Positions 26,255-35,284 of a stretch of DNA of 64,000 bases are shown piece after piece. The position numbers were made by a program, and so were the translations under genes. How positions within the stretch are numbered: the stretch's first letter is position 1; every line of letters starts with the position of its first letter. The DNA is from Methylobacterium platani (GTDB lineage: Bacteria > Pseudomonadota > Alphaproteobacteria > Rhizobiales > Beijerinckiaceae). The notes beneath the pieces are model-generated. The model searched no databases, was not told the origin of the DNA, and saw only the letters and a list, made by a program, of their open reading frames with translations. The stretch lies in contig NZ_LWHQ01000016.1 in assembly GCF_001653715.1 (NCBI RefSeq), forward strand, positions 1-64,000. Direction: 5' to 3'.

Positions 26255-27610
26255 TCAGGCGCCGCCCGCCTCCCCGCGAAACACCTCTTCCATCTCGCGC
26301 CGGAACCGGATCGCCGGATCGTCGGCTGCGAACGACACGTCCTCCCACGACACCGGCGTCCCGGCGGCGACGGGCCGAGTGAGGGTGAGGCCGTGGGCGA
26401 GGCCGATCGGCAGGCCGCCGGCCGCAAGCGAATCGCGCGCCGGCATCAGCCGGCCGTAGACCGTGTAGCCGCCCTCCCCGTCGAGGCGCTCGCCGGCCTT
26501 CAGGTCGCGCTTGGCGGTCGCCACCACGTCGCCGGAGAAGCCCCGTGTGGTGCCGGTCGCCTCGCCCCTGACCGCGATGCTGGCGACCGAGAGCCCGAGC
26601 TCGAGCCCGATCAGGTGATAGGGCTTGTACATCGCGCTGTAGGTACCGCTCGAGTCGGTCTTCAGGCCGTATTCCGAGAAGCACTTGCGGACGTAGTCGG
26701 AGGGCGCCTCGAAGGTGGCGTAGACGCCCCAGCGCAGGTCGCGGAACACCGGGCGGCCGTCTCGCTCCAGCGACGACACCACCTCGACCGTGCCGTCCAC
26801 CGGCAGGATGCCGCCGGCGGATTCGGGGCGGAGCAGGGTCGGCAGGTCGTCGACGCCGCAAGGTGGAAAGGCGAGGCCGGCCGGCGGCGGGGTCAGGTCG
26901 CAGGCATTGGCGACCGCCGCCATCTCCAGCGCCGACTTGGTGCCGTCGAGGAAGGAATTGAACATCTGCGGGTTGAAGTCGCCGCCGGCGACCTGCTCGG
27001 GCGTGAAGCCGTAATGGCCCCAGACCGTCTCGGGGGTCGAGGCGTGGTAGACCGGCAGGTACTTGGTGCCCTTGCCGGCGCAGACCACCCGGAAGCCGGC
27101 CGTGCGGGCCCAGTCGACGATCTCGGCGATGAGCGCCGGCTGGTCGCCGTAGGCGAAGGAATAGACGATGCCGGCCTCCGCCGCCTTGCGGGCGATGAGG
27201 GGACCGGCGAGCGCGTCGGCCTCGACGTTGACCATCACGATGTGGCGCTTGTGCCGGCAGCAGGCGAGCGCGTGGCGGATGCCGGCGCCCGGGTGCCCGG
27301 TCGCCTCGACGATCACCTCGATCCCGTCGGCGGCGATCAGCCCTTCCGCGTCGTCGGTGAGGAAGGTCGTGCCGTTGCGCATCGCCTCGGCCGCGCTCTT
27401 CGCCTCATGGCGCTCCGCCGGCCAGCCGACCCGCGCGAGCGCCGCCCGCGCCCGCTGCGGGTCGAGATCGGCGATGCCGACGACGTGCAGGCCCGGCGTG
27501 CGGGGCACCTGCGACAGGAACATCGAGCCGAACTTGCCGGCCCCGATCACCCCGATCCGCACCGGATTGCCGGCCTCTGCCCGCGCCGCGAGCTTGTGGT
27601 ACAGGCCCAT
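26255..27610 (-). CDS. Homoserine-dehydrogenase-like oxidoreductase with C-terminal SAF domain
   Basis: 451 residues. The N-terminal Rossmann motif is VRIGVIGAGKFGSMF with Asp in GIADLDPQRAR, as in NAD(P)-dependent homoserine dehydrogenase-like enzymes. A middle catalytic region includes VCAGKGTKYLP and GGDFNPQMFNSFLDGTK. The last 110 residues (from about VVATAKRDLKAGERLDGEGG) form a SAF domain. This fusion is known from a family acting on branched or rare sugar acids, and is often mis-titled as a flagellar FlgA-like protein. The substrate here is unknown; it neighbours an MHS symporter and is divergent from a VOC gene. Confidence 0.82.
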   Translation of the reverse strand: MGLYHKLAARAEAGNPVRIGVIGAGKFGSMFLSQVPRTPGLHVVGIADLDPQRARAALARVGWPAERHEAKSAAEAMRNGTTFLTDDAEGLIAADGIEVIVEATGHPGAGIRHALACCRHKRHIVMVNVEADALAGPLIARKAAEAGIVYSFAYGDQPALIAEIVDWARTAGFRVVCAGKGTKYLPVYHASTPETVWGHYGFTPEQVAGGDFNPQMFNSFLDGTKSALEMAAVANACDLTPPPAGLAFPPCGVDDLPTLLRPESAGGILPVDGTVEVVSSLERDGRPVFRDLRWGVYATFEAPSDYVRKCFSEYGLKTDSSGTYSAMYKPYHLIGLELGLSVASIAVRGEATGTTRGFSGDVVATAKRDLKAGERLDGEGGYTVYGRLMPARDSLAAGGLPIGLAHGLTLTRPVAAGTPVSWEDVSFAADDPAIRFRREMEEVFRGEAGGA

Positions 27611-27746
27611 CTCGTCCTCCCGGGCGGCGCAGGGGCCGCCCTGCCCTTCCCTCGGCGCGCGTTCCGGGCGCCGTTGCGTGAACCGTCACGGATCGGCAGC
27701 ATGAGGTCAACCGGCGCGGAAGGCCGGGCGGGGATGGGGTAGGGGC

Positions 27747-28187
27747 ATGGCATTCACCTTCGCGCGGCTGACGCCGGAACTGCTGATCACCGACCTGGCG
27801 GCGAGCCTGCGTTTCTGGGTCGACCTGATCGGCTTCCGGGTCGCCTACGACCGGCCGGAGGAGGGCTTCGCCTATCTCGACCGCGACGGGGCGCAGGTGA
27901 TGCTGGAGACGCGCAACACCGCCTCGCGGCAATGGCTCACCGGTCCGCTGGAGGTGCCGCTCGGCCGCGGCATCAACTTCGAGATCGGGGTTGCGGCGGT
28001 CGAGCCGATCCTGGGACGGCTGGAGGCGGCGGGCTGGCCCCTCTACATGGCGGTCGAGGACGCCTGGTACCGGGCCGGCGAGGTCGAGGTCGGGCAGCGC
28101 CAGTTCCTGGTGCAGGACCCGGACGGCTACCTCCTGCGGCCGGCCGCGAGCCTGGGGCGGCGGCCCGCGACCGGGAGGGCGTCGTGA
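27747..28187 (+). CDS. VOC-superfamily protein (glyoxalase/bleomycin-resistance fold)
   Basis: 146 residues. The N-terminus LTPELLITDLAASLRFWVDLIGF and the C-terminal FLVQDPDGYLLR are the paired beta-alpha-beta modules of the vicinal oxygen chelate fold. Metal-ligand Glu/His positions are only partly conserved, so it could be a lyase, dioxygenase-like or ligand-binding member. It starts 136 nt from the divergent SAF dehydrogenase and ends 12 nt before the kup stop codon, convergent. Confidence 0.8.
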   Translation: MAFTFARLTPELLITDLAASLRFWVDLIGFRVAYDRPEEGFAYLDRDGAQVMLETRNTASRQWLTGPLEVPLGRGINFEIGVAAVEPILGRLEAAGWPLYMAVEDAWYRAGEVEVGQRQFLVQDPDGYLLRPAASLGRRPATGRAS

Positions 28188-28199
28188 CTGCGACCCGCC

Positions 28200-30131
28200 T
28201 CAGATCTCGATCTCCGTCCCCACCTCCATCACCTGCCGGGTCGGCACGCAGAAGAAGGCGCCGGTGCGCTCGCCGTTGCGGGCCATGAAGGCGAACAGGG
28301 TCTCGCGCCAGCCCGCCATGCCGCGGTGGTTGTGCTTGGGGATGACCGTCTCGTGGCCGATGAAGACCGTGACGTCCTCGACGAACTCGGCCGGCAGGCC
28401 GCGATGCGCGACCGCGCAGGCGAGCCCGTCGGGGATCGAGGCGTCCTCCATGTAGCCGTAGCGGAGCGTCACCCGGTAGAGGTCGGGGGCGATCCGGATG
28501 ACCTCGGCGCGCTCGGTCTCCGGCACCACCGGCTTCTCCTCGTAGAGGGCGGTGACGATGGTGCAGCGGGACGGCAAGGCGTGGCTGCGCTCCACCAGCC
28601 GGCTCATGTGGAGCGGGATGCCCTTGGTCGCCGCCGACAGGAAGGCCCCCGCCCCCGGCAGCCGGATCGGCGGGTCGGCCCGCAGGCGTGCCAGGAACGC
28701 GCCCTCGTCCTGGCGGGCGCCGACCCGGTAGGCCTCGATCAGCCGCGTGCCCTGGAGCCAGGTCAGCATCGTCACGGCGACGATCGCGGTCAGCACCAGG
28801 GGATACCAGCCGCCCTCGAACACCTTCACGCTGTTGGCGGCGAGGAAGACGAGGTCGATCGTCAGGAACAGCCCGTTGACCAGGAGGACGAGCAGCAGGT
28901 TGTAGCCCCAGCGCCGGGCGATCAGGGCGGCGAGCAGCGTGGTGATCGCCATCAGCAGCGACACCGCGATGCCGTAGGCGCCGGCGAGCGCGTCCGAGGT
29001 CTCGAAGATCAGGACGGCGCTCAGGGTCGCGGCGGCGAGCAGCCAGTTGACGATCGGCACGTAGATCTGGCCGCGCTCGTCCCGCGCCGTGTGGATGATC
29101 CGGATATAGGGCAGGAAGCCGAGCTGCACCGCCTGCTGGGTGAGCGAGAACACGCCCGAGATGATCGCCTGCGAGGCGATGACGGTGGCGAGCGTCGCCA
29201 AGCCGATCAGCGGGTAATGCGCCCAGTCCGGGCTGAGGCGGTAGAACGGGTTCTCGATCGCGTCGGGCTCGGCGAGGAGAACGGCGCCCTGTCCGAAATA
29301 GTTGATGACGAGGGCCGGCAGCACCAGGCCGAACCAGGCGAGCCGGATCGGCCGGGCGCCGAAATGCCCGAGATCGGCGTACATCGCCTCGCCGCCGGTG
29401 ACGGCCAGGAAGGCGGCGCCGAGCATCGCGAAGCTGACGCCCCAGCCCGCATGGGTGAGGAAGTCGATCGCCTTCAGGGGGTTGAGCGCCGCGAGGATCT
29501 GCGGCGATTGCAGGATGCCGCCCAACCCCAGCAGGGCGAGGACGAAGAACCACACCAGCATCACCGGCCCGAAGATCCGCCCGATGAAGGCCGCGCCCTT
29601 GCTCTGGATCAGGAACAGACCGACCAGGATCACCATCGTGATCGGCACCACCGCGCGGGCGAGGCCGGGCGCCTCGACCTTCAGGCCCTCGACGGCGCTG
29701 AGCACCGAGATCGCCGGCGTGATCGCCCCGTCGCCGTAGAGGAGAGCGGCGCCGATCAGCCCGACGACGAGGAGCAGGCCGGCCCAGCTGCGCGGCTCGG
29801 CGTGGCGGGCGCCGAGCAGCGCCAGCATCGCCACGATGCCGCCCTCGCCGTGATTGTCGGCCCGCAGGATCAGCACCGCGTACTTGAGCGAGACGACGAC
29901 GATGAGCGCCCACAGGATCAGCGACACCGCGCCGATCACCGCGGCGGGCTCGGCGTGGCCGTGGCCGGCCGCCCGCACCGCCTCCTTGAAGGCGTAGAGC
30001 GGGCTGGTGCCGATATCGCCGTAGACGACGCCGAGCGCGCCGAGGAGCAGCGCGGGCTTCAGCGGCCGCGCCGGCTCCCGCTCGTCCGTCCTCGACGAAG
30101 TTTCCTCTTCCGTGCCGATGAGCTGGCCCAC
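28200..30131 (-). CDS. kup: Kup-family potassium uptake protein
   Basis: Inner-membrane K+/H+ symporter. I take GTG 30131 as start because GGAGG lies 6 nt upstream; ATG 30179 is open but lacks a ribosome site and adds 16 Arg-rich residues. That gives 643 residues. The hallmark GVVYGDIGTSPLYA opens the first helix, about 12 hydrophobic helices follow, and the C-terminal cytosolic part ends with the FVPTRQVMEVGTEIEI-like stretch. Motifs GDGAITPAISVLSAVEG and GGEAMYADLGHFG match Kup proteins. It is transcribed away from the chemoreceptor gene. Confidence 0.95.
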   Translation of the reverse strand: MGQLIGTEEETSSRTDEREPARPLKPALLLGALGVVYGDIGTSPLYAFKEAVRAAGHGHAEPAAVIGAVSLILWALIVVVSLKYAVLILRADNHGEGGIVAMLALLGARHAEPRSWAGLLLVVGLIGAALLYGDGAITPAISVLSAVEGLKVEAPGLARAVVPITMVILVGLFLIQSKGAAFIGRIFGPVMLVWFFVLALLGLGGILQSPQILAALNPLKAIDFLTHAGWGVSFAMLGAAFLAVTGGEAMYADLGHFGARPIRLAWFGLVLPALVINYFGQGAVLLAEPDAIENPFYRLSPDWAHYPLIGLATLATVIASQAIISGVFSLTQQAVQLGFLPYIRIIHTARDERGQIYVPIVNWLLAAATLSAVLIFETSDALAGAYGIAVSLLMAITTLLAALIARRWGYNLLLVLLVNGLFLTIDLVFLAANSVKVFEGGWYPLVLTAIVAVTMLTWLQGTRLIEAYRVGARQDEGAFLARLRADPPIRLPGAGAFLSAATKGIPLHMSRLVERSHALPSRCTIVTALYEEKPVVPETERAEVIRIAPDLYRVTLRYGYMEDASIPDGLACAVAHRGLPAEFVEDVTVFIGHETVIPKHNHRGMAGWRETLFAFMARNGERTGAFFCVPTRQVMEVGTEIEI

Positions 30132-30471
30132 GGGTCGCCTCCGCCGGCACGCCCGGGCGCTTCGGCCCCGCTGCCGCATCCAGCAACGCGGATCCCCGCC
30201 TCGGGCTCCGTCGCGTCAGCGGCCTAGGCGAAGAAGCCATGCCGCCGCAGCGGCGCCCGGCCCGGCAGGGGACGTCGCGGCGCGACGCATGCCGGGCTCG
30301 GCGACCGTCCGGGGCGGGACCGATCGTCCGGACGAGCGGCGTGACGGGGCGGCGGACCCGGCGTGGCCGCCATGGAGATATCATGCCGATATCAACCACC
30401 GATTGTATAATTATAGTAGGAATTGCTTCACGTCTCGCTGTTAGTGATTGCCACTGCGAGGAGACGACAGA
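30132..30471. promoter_or_regulatory. Divergent kup/chemoreceptor control region
   Basis: 340 nt with a sharp AT-rich patch at 30375-30430. It contains a direct repeat GATATCA (30377-30383 and 30388-30394, 11-nt period) and a TATAAT box at 30406-30411 pointing toward the chemoreceptor gene, about 60 nt before its ATG. No good -35 box was seen. GAGGAG at 30458-30463 is the ribosome site for the ATG at 30472. Confidence 0.4.
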
Positions 30472-32853
30472 ATGTCCATCAGGGCGCGCGTATTCGGGGG
30501 GTTCGGGCTGATCCTCCTGCTGACGGTCGCAGTCGCGGCGATCGGGTGGCACAGCCTGACGGGCTTCGCCCGGCGGGTCGACACGGCCAACGCGGCGCAG
30601 CTGCTGGCCGGCGAGATCGGCGATCTCGCGCTCGCCACCGACCGCGCCCTCAAGAGCGACGATGCGCGCCGGGACGACGCCCTGCGGGCGGCGATCGGCC
30701 GGGTGCGGGCGAGCGCCGGCGCCTTCTCGGGCCGCCTCGCCGACGACCCGAAGGCGGCGTCCTCCGCCGCCGGCATCGCCGATGCGCTGGACGGGTTCGA
30801 GGCGGCGGTGACGGCCTTCGGCGCCCAGAAGGCGACGACGCGCGCGCTCCAGGACCGCCACGCCGCCCTGATCGCCGAGCTGCAGAACACCGTGACGGGC
30901 ATCGGCACGGCGCAGGAGCGCCAGCTCGCCCGGGCCGGCCAGGCCCTCGACAGGGCGCTCGCCGACCAGAAGAGCGCCACCAACACGGCCGTCGTCGTGG
31001 CCTTCGCGATCCGCTCGGCGCTCGAGATGCAGGTGCTGCAGGTCGGCTTCCTGGCCGGCGACGGCGAGGACGGCAAGCTGGAGATCCAGTCGAAGGTCAA
31101 TTCCGTCGCCGTGCTGCTGCGCCGCCTCGGCGCCATGACCTCGATCGAAACCGTCCAGCCCGCGCTGACGGCCCTCGAAGCCTACCAGGCCAAGGTCGAG
31201 GAGCCGTTCGGGGCCGGCGGCAAGGCTGAGCGCGGCGAGGAGCTGGCGCCGCTGTTCGGCGGCCTGATCGTCGGCCTGCGCCAGATCGAGCAGGCGCAGA
31301 ACAACGCCCAGACCGCCGCCCAGGTGACCCTGCGCCAGCAGCAGGACAAGGTCTCCTCGGGCACGGGTCTGCTCATCGCCAGCGGCAAGGCGATCTCCGC
31401 CGCCAAGGAGGCGCAGATGCAGGAGCAGCGCCTGATCCTGGCCCGCGACGCCGAGGCCGCCCAGGCGGTCGACGCCGCCGCCGACATCCTGATCGACCAG
31501 GCCGAGACGATCCTGTACGGCGACATCGACGCCGCCGCGCAAGGCGTGCTGCGCGACCTGACCGCGAAGGTGCGCGGGTTCAAGGACAGCATCCCGGAGA
31601 TCGTCAAGGCCAACGCGGCGCAAGGGCAGATCTTCGCCGACCTCGACCGCCGCTCGGCCGAGCTGGTCTCGGCCGCGCAGGGCATCGGCGCGAACGAGCT
31701 GACCCAGCTCGCCGCCGAGCGCGACCGCGCCCTGTGGCTGCTCGCCGGCGGCGTGGCGCTCGCCTGCGCCATCGGCGGTGCCCTCGCCCTGCTCATCGGG
31801 CGCGGCATCACCCGGCCGATCGACCGGCTGTCGGGCGCCATGCGGGCGCTCGCCGGGGGCGATCTCGCCACCGAGGTCCCGGCCCTGACGCGCCGCGACG
31901 AGATCGGCGCCATGGCCGGCACCGTGCGGGTGTTCCGCGAGGCGCTGGTCGCCAAGGCGGAGGCCGACCGCGCCGCCGCCGCGGAGGCCGCCGCCAAGGC
32001 CGAGCGGGCCGCCCGCCTCGACGCGGTGACCCGCACCTTCGAGGCCAACGTGGTGGCGATGACCGCGACGCTCGCCGAGGCCGCCACCGGCATGGAGGCG
32101 ACCGCCCGGACCATGACCCAGGCCGCCGAGACCACCAACGGCCGCTCGACCGAGGTGGCGGGCGCCGCCGAGCAGACGCTCGCCAACGTCCAGATGGTGG
32201 CGGCGGCGAGCGAGGAGCTCTCGGTCTCGATCGGCGGCATCGCCGCCCAGGTGGCGCAATCCTCCGGGATCGCCCGCGACGCGGTCGACCAGGCCCGCCG
32301 GACCGACGAGACGGTGCAGCGGCTGGTGAAGTCCGCCGACCAGATCGGCGACATCGTCAACCTGATCTCGTCGATCGCCGGCCAGACCAACCTGCTGGCG
32401 CTCAACGCCACGATCGAGGCGGCGCGGGCCGGCGAGGCCGGCCGCGGCTTCGCGGTGGTGGCCGCCGAGGTCAAGGAGCTGGCGAGCCAGACGAGCCGCG
32501 CCACCGCCGAGATCGCCCAGCAGATCGGCCACATCCAGGAGACCACCGGCGGCGTCGTGCTGGCGATCCGGGACATCTCGGGGGTGATCGAGCGGATGTC
32601 GGAGATCGCCGAGGGCGTCGCCGGCGCGGTCGACCAGCAGGGCTCGGCGACCCAGGAGATCGCCCGCAATGTCCAGCACGCGGCGCAGGGGACGCAGGCC
32701 GTGACCACCGGCATCGTGGCGGTGCAGCGCGAGGCCGGCAGCACCGGCGCGGCCGCGACGGAGGTGCTCGGCGCCGCCGACCGGCTCGGCCGCTACGCCG
32801 GCGAGCTGGAGCGCGAGGTGGCGGTGTTCCTGGAGGGGGTGAAGGCGGCCTGA
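30472..32853 (+). CDS. Methyl-accepting chemotaxis protein with long helical sensor
   Basis: 793 residues from ATG 30472 (an in-frame ATG 24 nt upstream lacks a ribosome site). One membrane helix at about 10-30, a predicted all-helical Ala-rich periplasmic region of about 390 residues, a second membrane helix near 420-440, a HAMP domain ([20 protein letters not shown]) and the signalling hairpin tip [20 protein letters not shown]. The sensor is long enough for a double four-helix bundle of the HBM type, which binds small organic acids. No che genes are nearby, so it feeds the cell's central chemotaxis system. The ligand is unknown. Confidence 0.92.
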   Translation: MSIRARVFGGFGLILLLTVAVAAIGWHSLTGFARRVDTANAAQLLAGEIGDLALATDRALKSDDARRDDALRAAIGRVRASAGAFSGRLADDPKAASSAAGIADALDGFEAAVTAFGAQKATTRALQDRHAALIAELQNTVTGIGTAQERQLARAGQALDRALADQKSATNTAVVVAFAIRSALEMQVLQVGFLAGDGEDGKLEIQSKVNSVAVLLRRLGAMTSIETVQPALTALEAYQAKVEEPFGAGGKAERGEELAPLFGGLIVGLRQIEQAQNNAQTAAQVTLRQQQDKVSSGTGLLIASGKAISAAKEAQMQEQRLILARDAEAAQAVDAAADILIDQAETILYGDIDAAAQGVLRDLTAKVRGFKDSIPEIVKANAAQGQIFADLDRRSAELVSAAQGIGANELTQLAAERDRALWLLAGGVALACAIGGALALLIGRGITRPIDRLSGAMRALAGGDLATEVPALTRRDEIGAMAGTVRVFREALVAKAEADRAAAAEAAAKAERAARLDAVTRTFEANVVAMTATLAEAATGMEATARTMTQAAETTNGRSTEVAGAAEQTLANVQMVAAASEELSVSIGGIAAQVAQSSGIARDAVDQARRTDETVQRLVKSADQIGDIVNLISSIAGQTNLLALNATIEAARAGEAGRGFAVVAAEVKELASQTSRATAEIAQQIGHIQETTGGVVLAIRDISGVIERMSEIAEGVAGAVDQQGSATQEIARNVQHAAQGTQAVTTGIVAVQREAGSTGAAATEVLGAADRLGRYAGELEREVAVFLEGVKAA

Positions 32854-32886
32854 CCGGGGCGGACGCGGAATGCGGACGGTGCGAGG

Positions 32887-32918
32887 GGGCGGATGGGGGA
32901 GAGACCCCGTCCGTCCCC
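32887..32918. terminator. GC-rich hairpin between convergent genes
   Basis: GGGCGGATGGGG pairs with CCCCGTCCGTCCC around GAGAGA, allowing one bulge. It lies 34 nt after the chemoreceptor stop and before the end of the convergent gene at 32960. It is a likely shared transcription stop, although no T-run is present. Confidence 0.4.
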
Positions 32919-32959
32919 TCGCTGCATCGGGACGCCCGAAGCGAGTCGATGACGGCCGT

Positions 32960-33496
32960 TCAGCGGCCCCTCGCGGGCGGCGCCGCCCTCATGCCGAAGG
33001 TCTTGCGCGGGCCGGGACCGCCCTGCCCCGCCCGGCCCGGAGCCGGGCCCGCCTGAGCCGGACGATCGGGCGCCGCCGACGCATCGGCGCGGGGCCCGCG
33101 CCGCCCGGCCGGTACGACGATCCTGAACAGGGCGAAGAGCCAGAAGGCCATGACGGCCCAGCGGCCGAAGAGGCCGTCCGCGGCCTGGCGCAGGGTGATC
33201 ACGTCGGGATCGTCGGCGGATTGGACGAACTCGACGGCCTCGCCGCCCCAGCTCGCGAACGAGCTGTAGTCGAGATCGCGCGTGCCGCTCTCCGGAGCGG
33301 AGCGCCGCGCCGCCGTGACGGAGCAGAACGAGACCAGGAACGCATAGCGCGTGCATCGGGCCTCGGTAGCCGTCCAGTCCGTCGCCGGGACCCATTGCCC
33401 GCGATGAGCGGTGTCTCGCAGCAGGACGGGCCCGGGCAGGACGATGGCGTAGAGCGCTGCCCCGCCCAGCAGCAATCGAGCCAGCAACGTCTTCAT
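32960..33496 (-). CDS. Hypothetical two-helix membrane protein
   Basis: 178 residues from ATG 33496. N-terminal hydrophobic helix (MKTLLARLLLGGAALYAIVL), an extracytoplasmic part of about 80 residues with two Cys (ARCTRYAFLVSFCSV), a second helix (WAVMAFWLFALFRIVV) and a Gly/Pro/Arg-rich cytosolic tail. No family is recognised. The layout resembles small envelope proteins with one periplasmic domain. It is next to the decayed hydrolase gene and a low-GC patch. Confidence 0.6.
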   Translation of the reverse strand: MKTLLARLLLGGAALYAIVLPGPVLLRDTAHRGQWVPATDWTATEARCTRYAFLVSFCSVTAARRSAPESGTRDLDYSSFASWGGEAVEFVQSADDPDVITLRQAADGLFGRWAVMAFWLFALFRIVVPAGRRGPRADASAAPDRPAQAGPAPGRAGQGGPGPRKTFGMRAAPPARGR

Positions 33497-33680
33497 GATC
33501 GCTCCATTCCTGCGCGCGCCGGCCGCTTCCGCACCTATGCGCCGCCCTCCTGCGAGAGAGGGAACCCGGGCCGTCCGGCCATGCCGATACCGTCGCGCAA
33601 CTCCATCGCTCCGCGATGGTCCCATCGAATCCTGAACATCCTACTTGCATGACCTAGAGAAATTATCGTCAAAATCGGGT

Positions 33681-33696
33681 TATCTTCGCGAAGATA
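33681..33696. promoter_or_regulatory. Perfect 16-bp palindrome in AT-rich patch
   Basis: TATCTTCGCGAAGATA is fully self-complementary. It lies within an AT-rich stretch (about 33640-33800) unlike its surroundings, 16 nt before an ATG at 33712 whose short frame does not look real. It could be an operator left from a lost or moved gene. Confidence 0.35.
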
Positions 33697-33788
33697 TAAC
33701 GTATTTGAACAATGAGCGGCGTCGATTTAAGTGGTATAAGATCTTATTTTGCGTCTTTATGCAGTAAATCATTAGAACAGACTTATAT

Positions 33789-34450
33789 TCACGATGCTTC
33801 TTCGAATGCCAACCGCAAGTCCAAAGGCTCCTCCCCGGAGCGCGATGCGGGGCCGGTCCAGGCCCGAGGCCCACCGGACGACGAGAGGCGAACGCCGTCC
33901 GGCATGAGGGAACGCGGGGACCGACGACGCGGCCGCGCATCACTGCGAGCGCGCAGCTGGCGCGCATCGTCGCGGAAGCGGCCGTAGGCGACGACGTCCG
34001 CCGGGGCGCCGCCGGCGGCGTAGGCCGCGTGCATCGCCCGCCAGGTCGTGGCCGGAACGAGCGGGTCGTTGTCGCCGTAGAGCCAGAGCGAGGGCACGCG
34101 GCTGCGGGCGCCGAGGCCGCGCACGGCCTCGACCATGGAAGCCTCCCAGCCCGGGCTCGCGGTCCTCACGCCGCCGAGGACATTGACCATGGCCCGGACG
34201 CGCCGGCCGCGAGGGCGTTGAAGCCGCCGAAGCCCGCTCCCGCCACGATCACCCGACAGGCGTCGAGCATCGGGTCGCGCCGCATGATCGGAGCCGCGGG
34301 CCAGAGGGGGTCCGGCGCCTGCATGCCGGATGTCCGCATCGTCTCCGCCGCCCGTCCCGGAACGCTGCCGAGCGCGAGGACGGCGCAGAGGGCGAGGCGC
34401 AGCGGCAGGAGGGCGGACCTGCGCGGAACGATCACGCCCGTTCGCCGCAA
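33789..34450 (-). pseudogene. Decayed alpha/beta hydrolase gene
   Basis: Two minus-strand frames are pieces of one gene. The upstream frame (34450 to 34166) holds a signal peptide (LLPLRLALCAVLALGSVPG) and then VIVAGAGFGGFNALAAGA, where the nucleophile Ser of a G-x-S-x-G elbow is missing. The sense then jumps frame near 34210 into GVRAMVNVLGGVR, GLGARSRVPSLWLYGDNDPL and TWRAMHAAYAAGGAPADVVA, which belong to a dienelactone-hydrolase/prolyl-peptidase-like family. About 80 residues expected between leader and elbow are absent, and the C-terminus goes out of frame after RFRDDA. So there is an internal deletion plus at least two frameshifts. Start and end of the remnant are approximate. Confidence 0.65.
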
Positions 34451-34504
34451 GGCCCGCCGGCGGAGGAGCGGTCGAGGGCCGCCACGACCCGGGTGCTCCG
34501 CAGG

Positions 34505-35284
34505 CTACGCCCCGACCCGCACCGTCAGCGCACCCAGGTCCCCGAGCTCCGCCCTCACCACGTCCCCCGGCGCGACCGGGAGCGGCACCGTGGTGGTGCC
34601 GGTGGTGACGATCTCCTCGGCGCGCAGGGTGATCCCCTGGCCCGACAGGGCATTGGCGAGCCAGGTGAGCGCGAGGCGCGGGTCGTCGAGGGCGTTGCCG
34701 CCGCGGCCGTCATGGGGCGCCCTCCCCTCCGCGGCGATCCGGGTCGGCATGGCGGCGAGGTCGAGGCTGCGCCAGCCCTCGGGCGCGGGCGGGCCGAGGA
34801 CGAAGAGGTGGGCGCAGGCATTGTCGGCGATCAGCGCCGCCTCCCCTGCCCTCTCGAAGGCGGCGAGCCGCGAATCCGGGAACTCGATCGCCGGATGGGC
34901 CGCCTCCACCGCCGCCATCACCTCCTCGACGGTGTAGGGCTCGGGGCGAGGCGGCAGGTCGCGGCCGATCCGGAACGCCACCTCGGGCTCGGCCACCCGC
35001 ATCTGGTTGCCGGCGAGCGGCACCACGTCGTCCGGCGACAGGACCTGCTCGGCGAGCAGTCGCCCGGCGAGCGGCCCGTCGGCGCCGATATGGCGCTGGC
35101 CGGCGAGGCTCGTCGCGGCGATCTTCCAGCCGTAGAGGGTCGAGGCGCTGCGCGGCTCCAGCAGCGCCTGGATCCGGTAGGCGGCGGCGCGATCGGCAGG
35201 CGCGAGCTCGGGCGGCAGGGCGTCGAGCAGGCGGCCCTCGCGCCAGTGCTGCCAGAGCAGGTCGGAGGCGGCCTGGAGCGTCAC
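34505..35284 (-). CDS. 2-keto-4-pentenoate hydratase-family protein
   Basis: 259 residues. The start is GTG 35284, overlapping the SDR stop as GTGA, so the long upstream frame is not part of it. Blocks YGWKIAATSLAGQRHIGA, AEPEVAFRIGRDLPP and VTTGTTTVPLPVAPGD match MhpD-type hydratases of the FAH superfamily. The acidic residues of the metal site are present. It is a paralogue of the enzyme at 9098-9853. The SDR partner suggests a catabolic route through 2-keto acids or lactones of sugars or aromatics. Confidence 0.86.
   Translation of the reverse strand: MTLQAASDLLWQHWREGRLLDALPPELAPADRAAAYRIQALLEPRSASTLYGWKIAATSLAGQRHIGADGPLAGRLLAEQVLSPDDVVPLAGNQMRVAEPEVAFRIGRDLPPRPEPYTVEEVMAAVEAAHPAIEFPDSRLAAFERAGEAALIADNACAHLFVLGPPAPEGWRSLDLAAMPTRIAAEGRAPHDGRGGNALDDPRLALTWLANALSGQGITLRAEEIVTTGTTTVPLPVAPGDVVRAELGDLGALTVRVGA

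Noticed and set aside
27973..32679. 1568-codon minus-strand open frame across VOC, kup and chemoreceptor genes
   Set aside because: It runs antisense to the VOC and chemoreceptor genes and out of frame through kup. Its translation is low-complexity and matches no family.
33712..33987. 91-codon plus-strand frame in the AT-rich patch
   Set aside because: The first part has no family likeness and the rest is antisense to the hydrolase remnant; no good ribosome site. Kept only as part of the patch noted in the findings.
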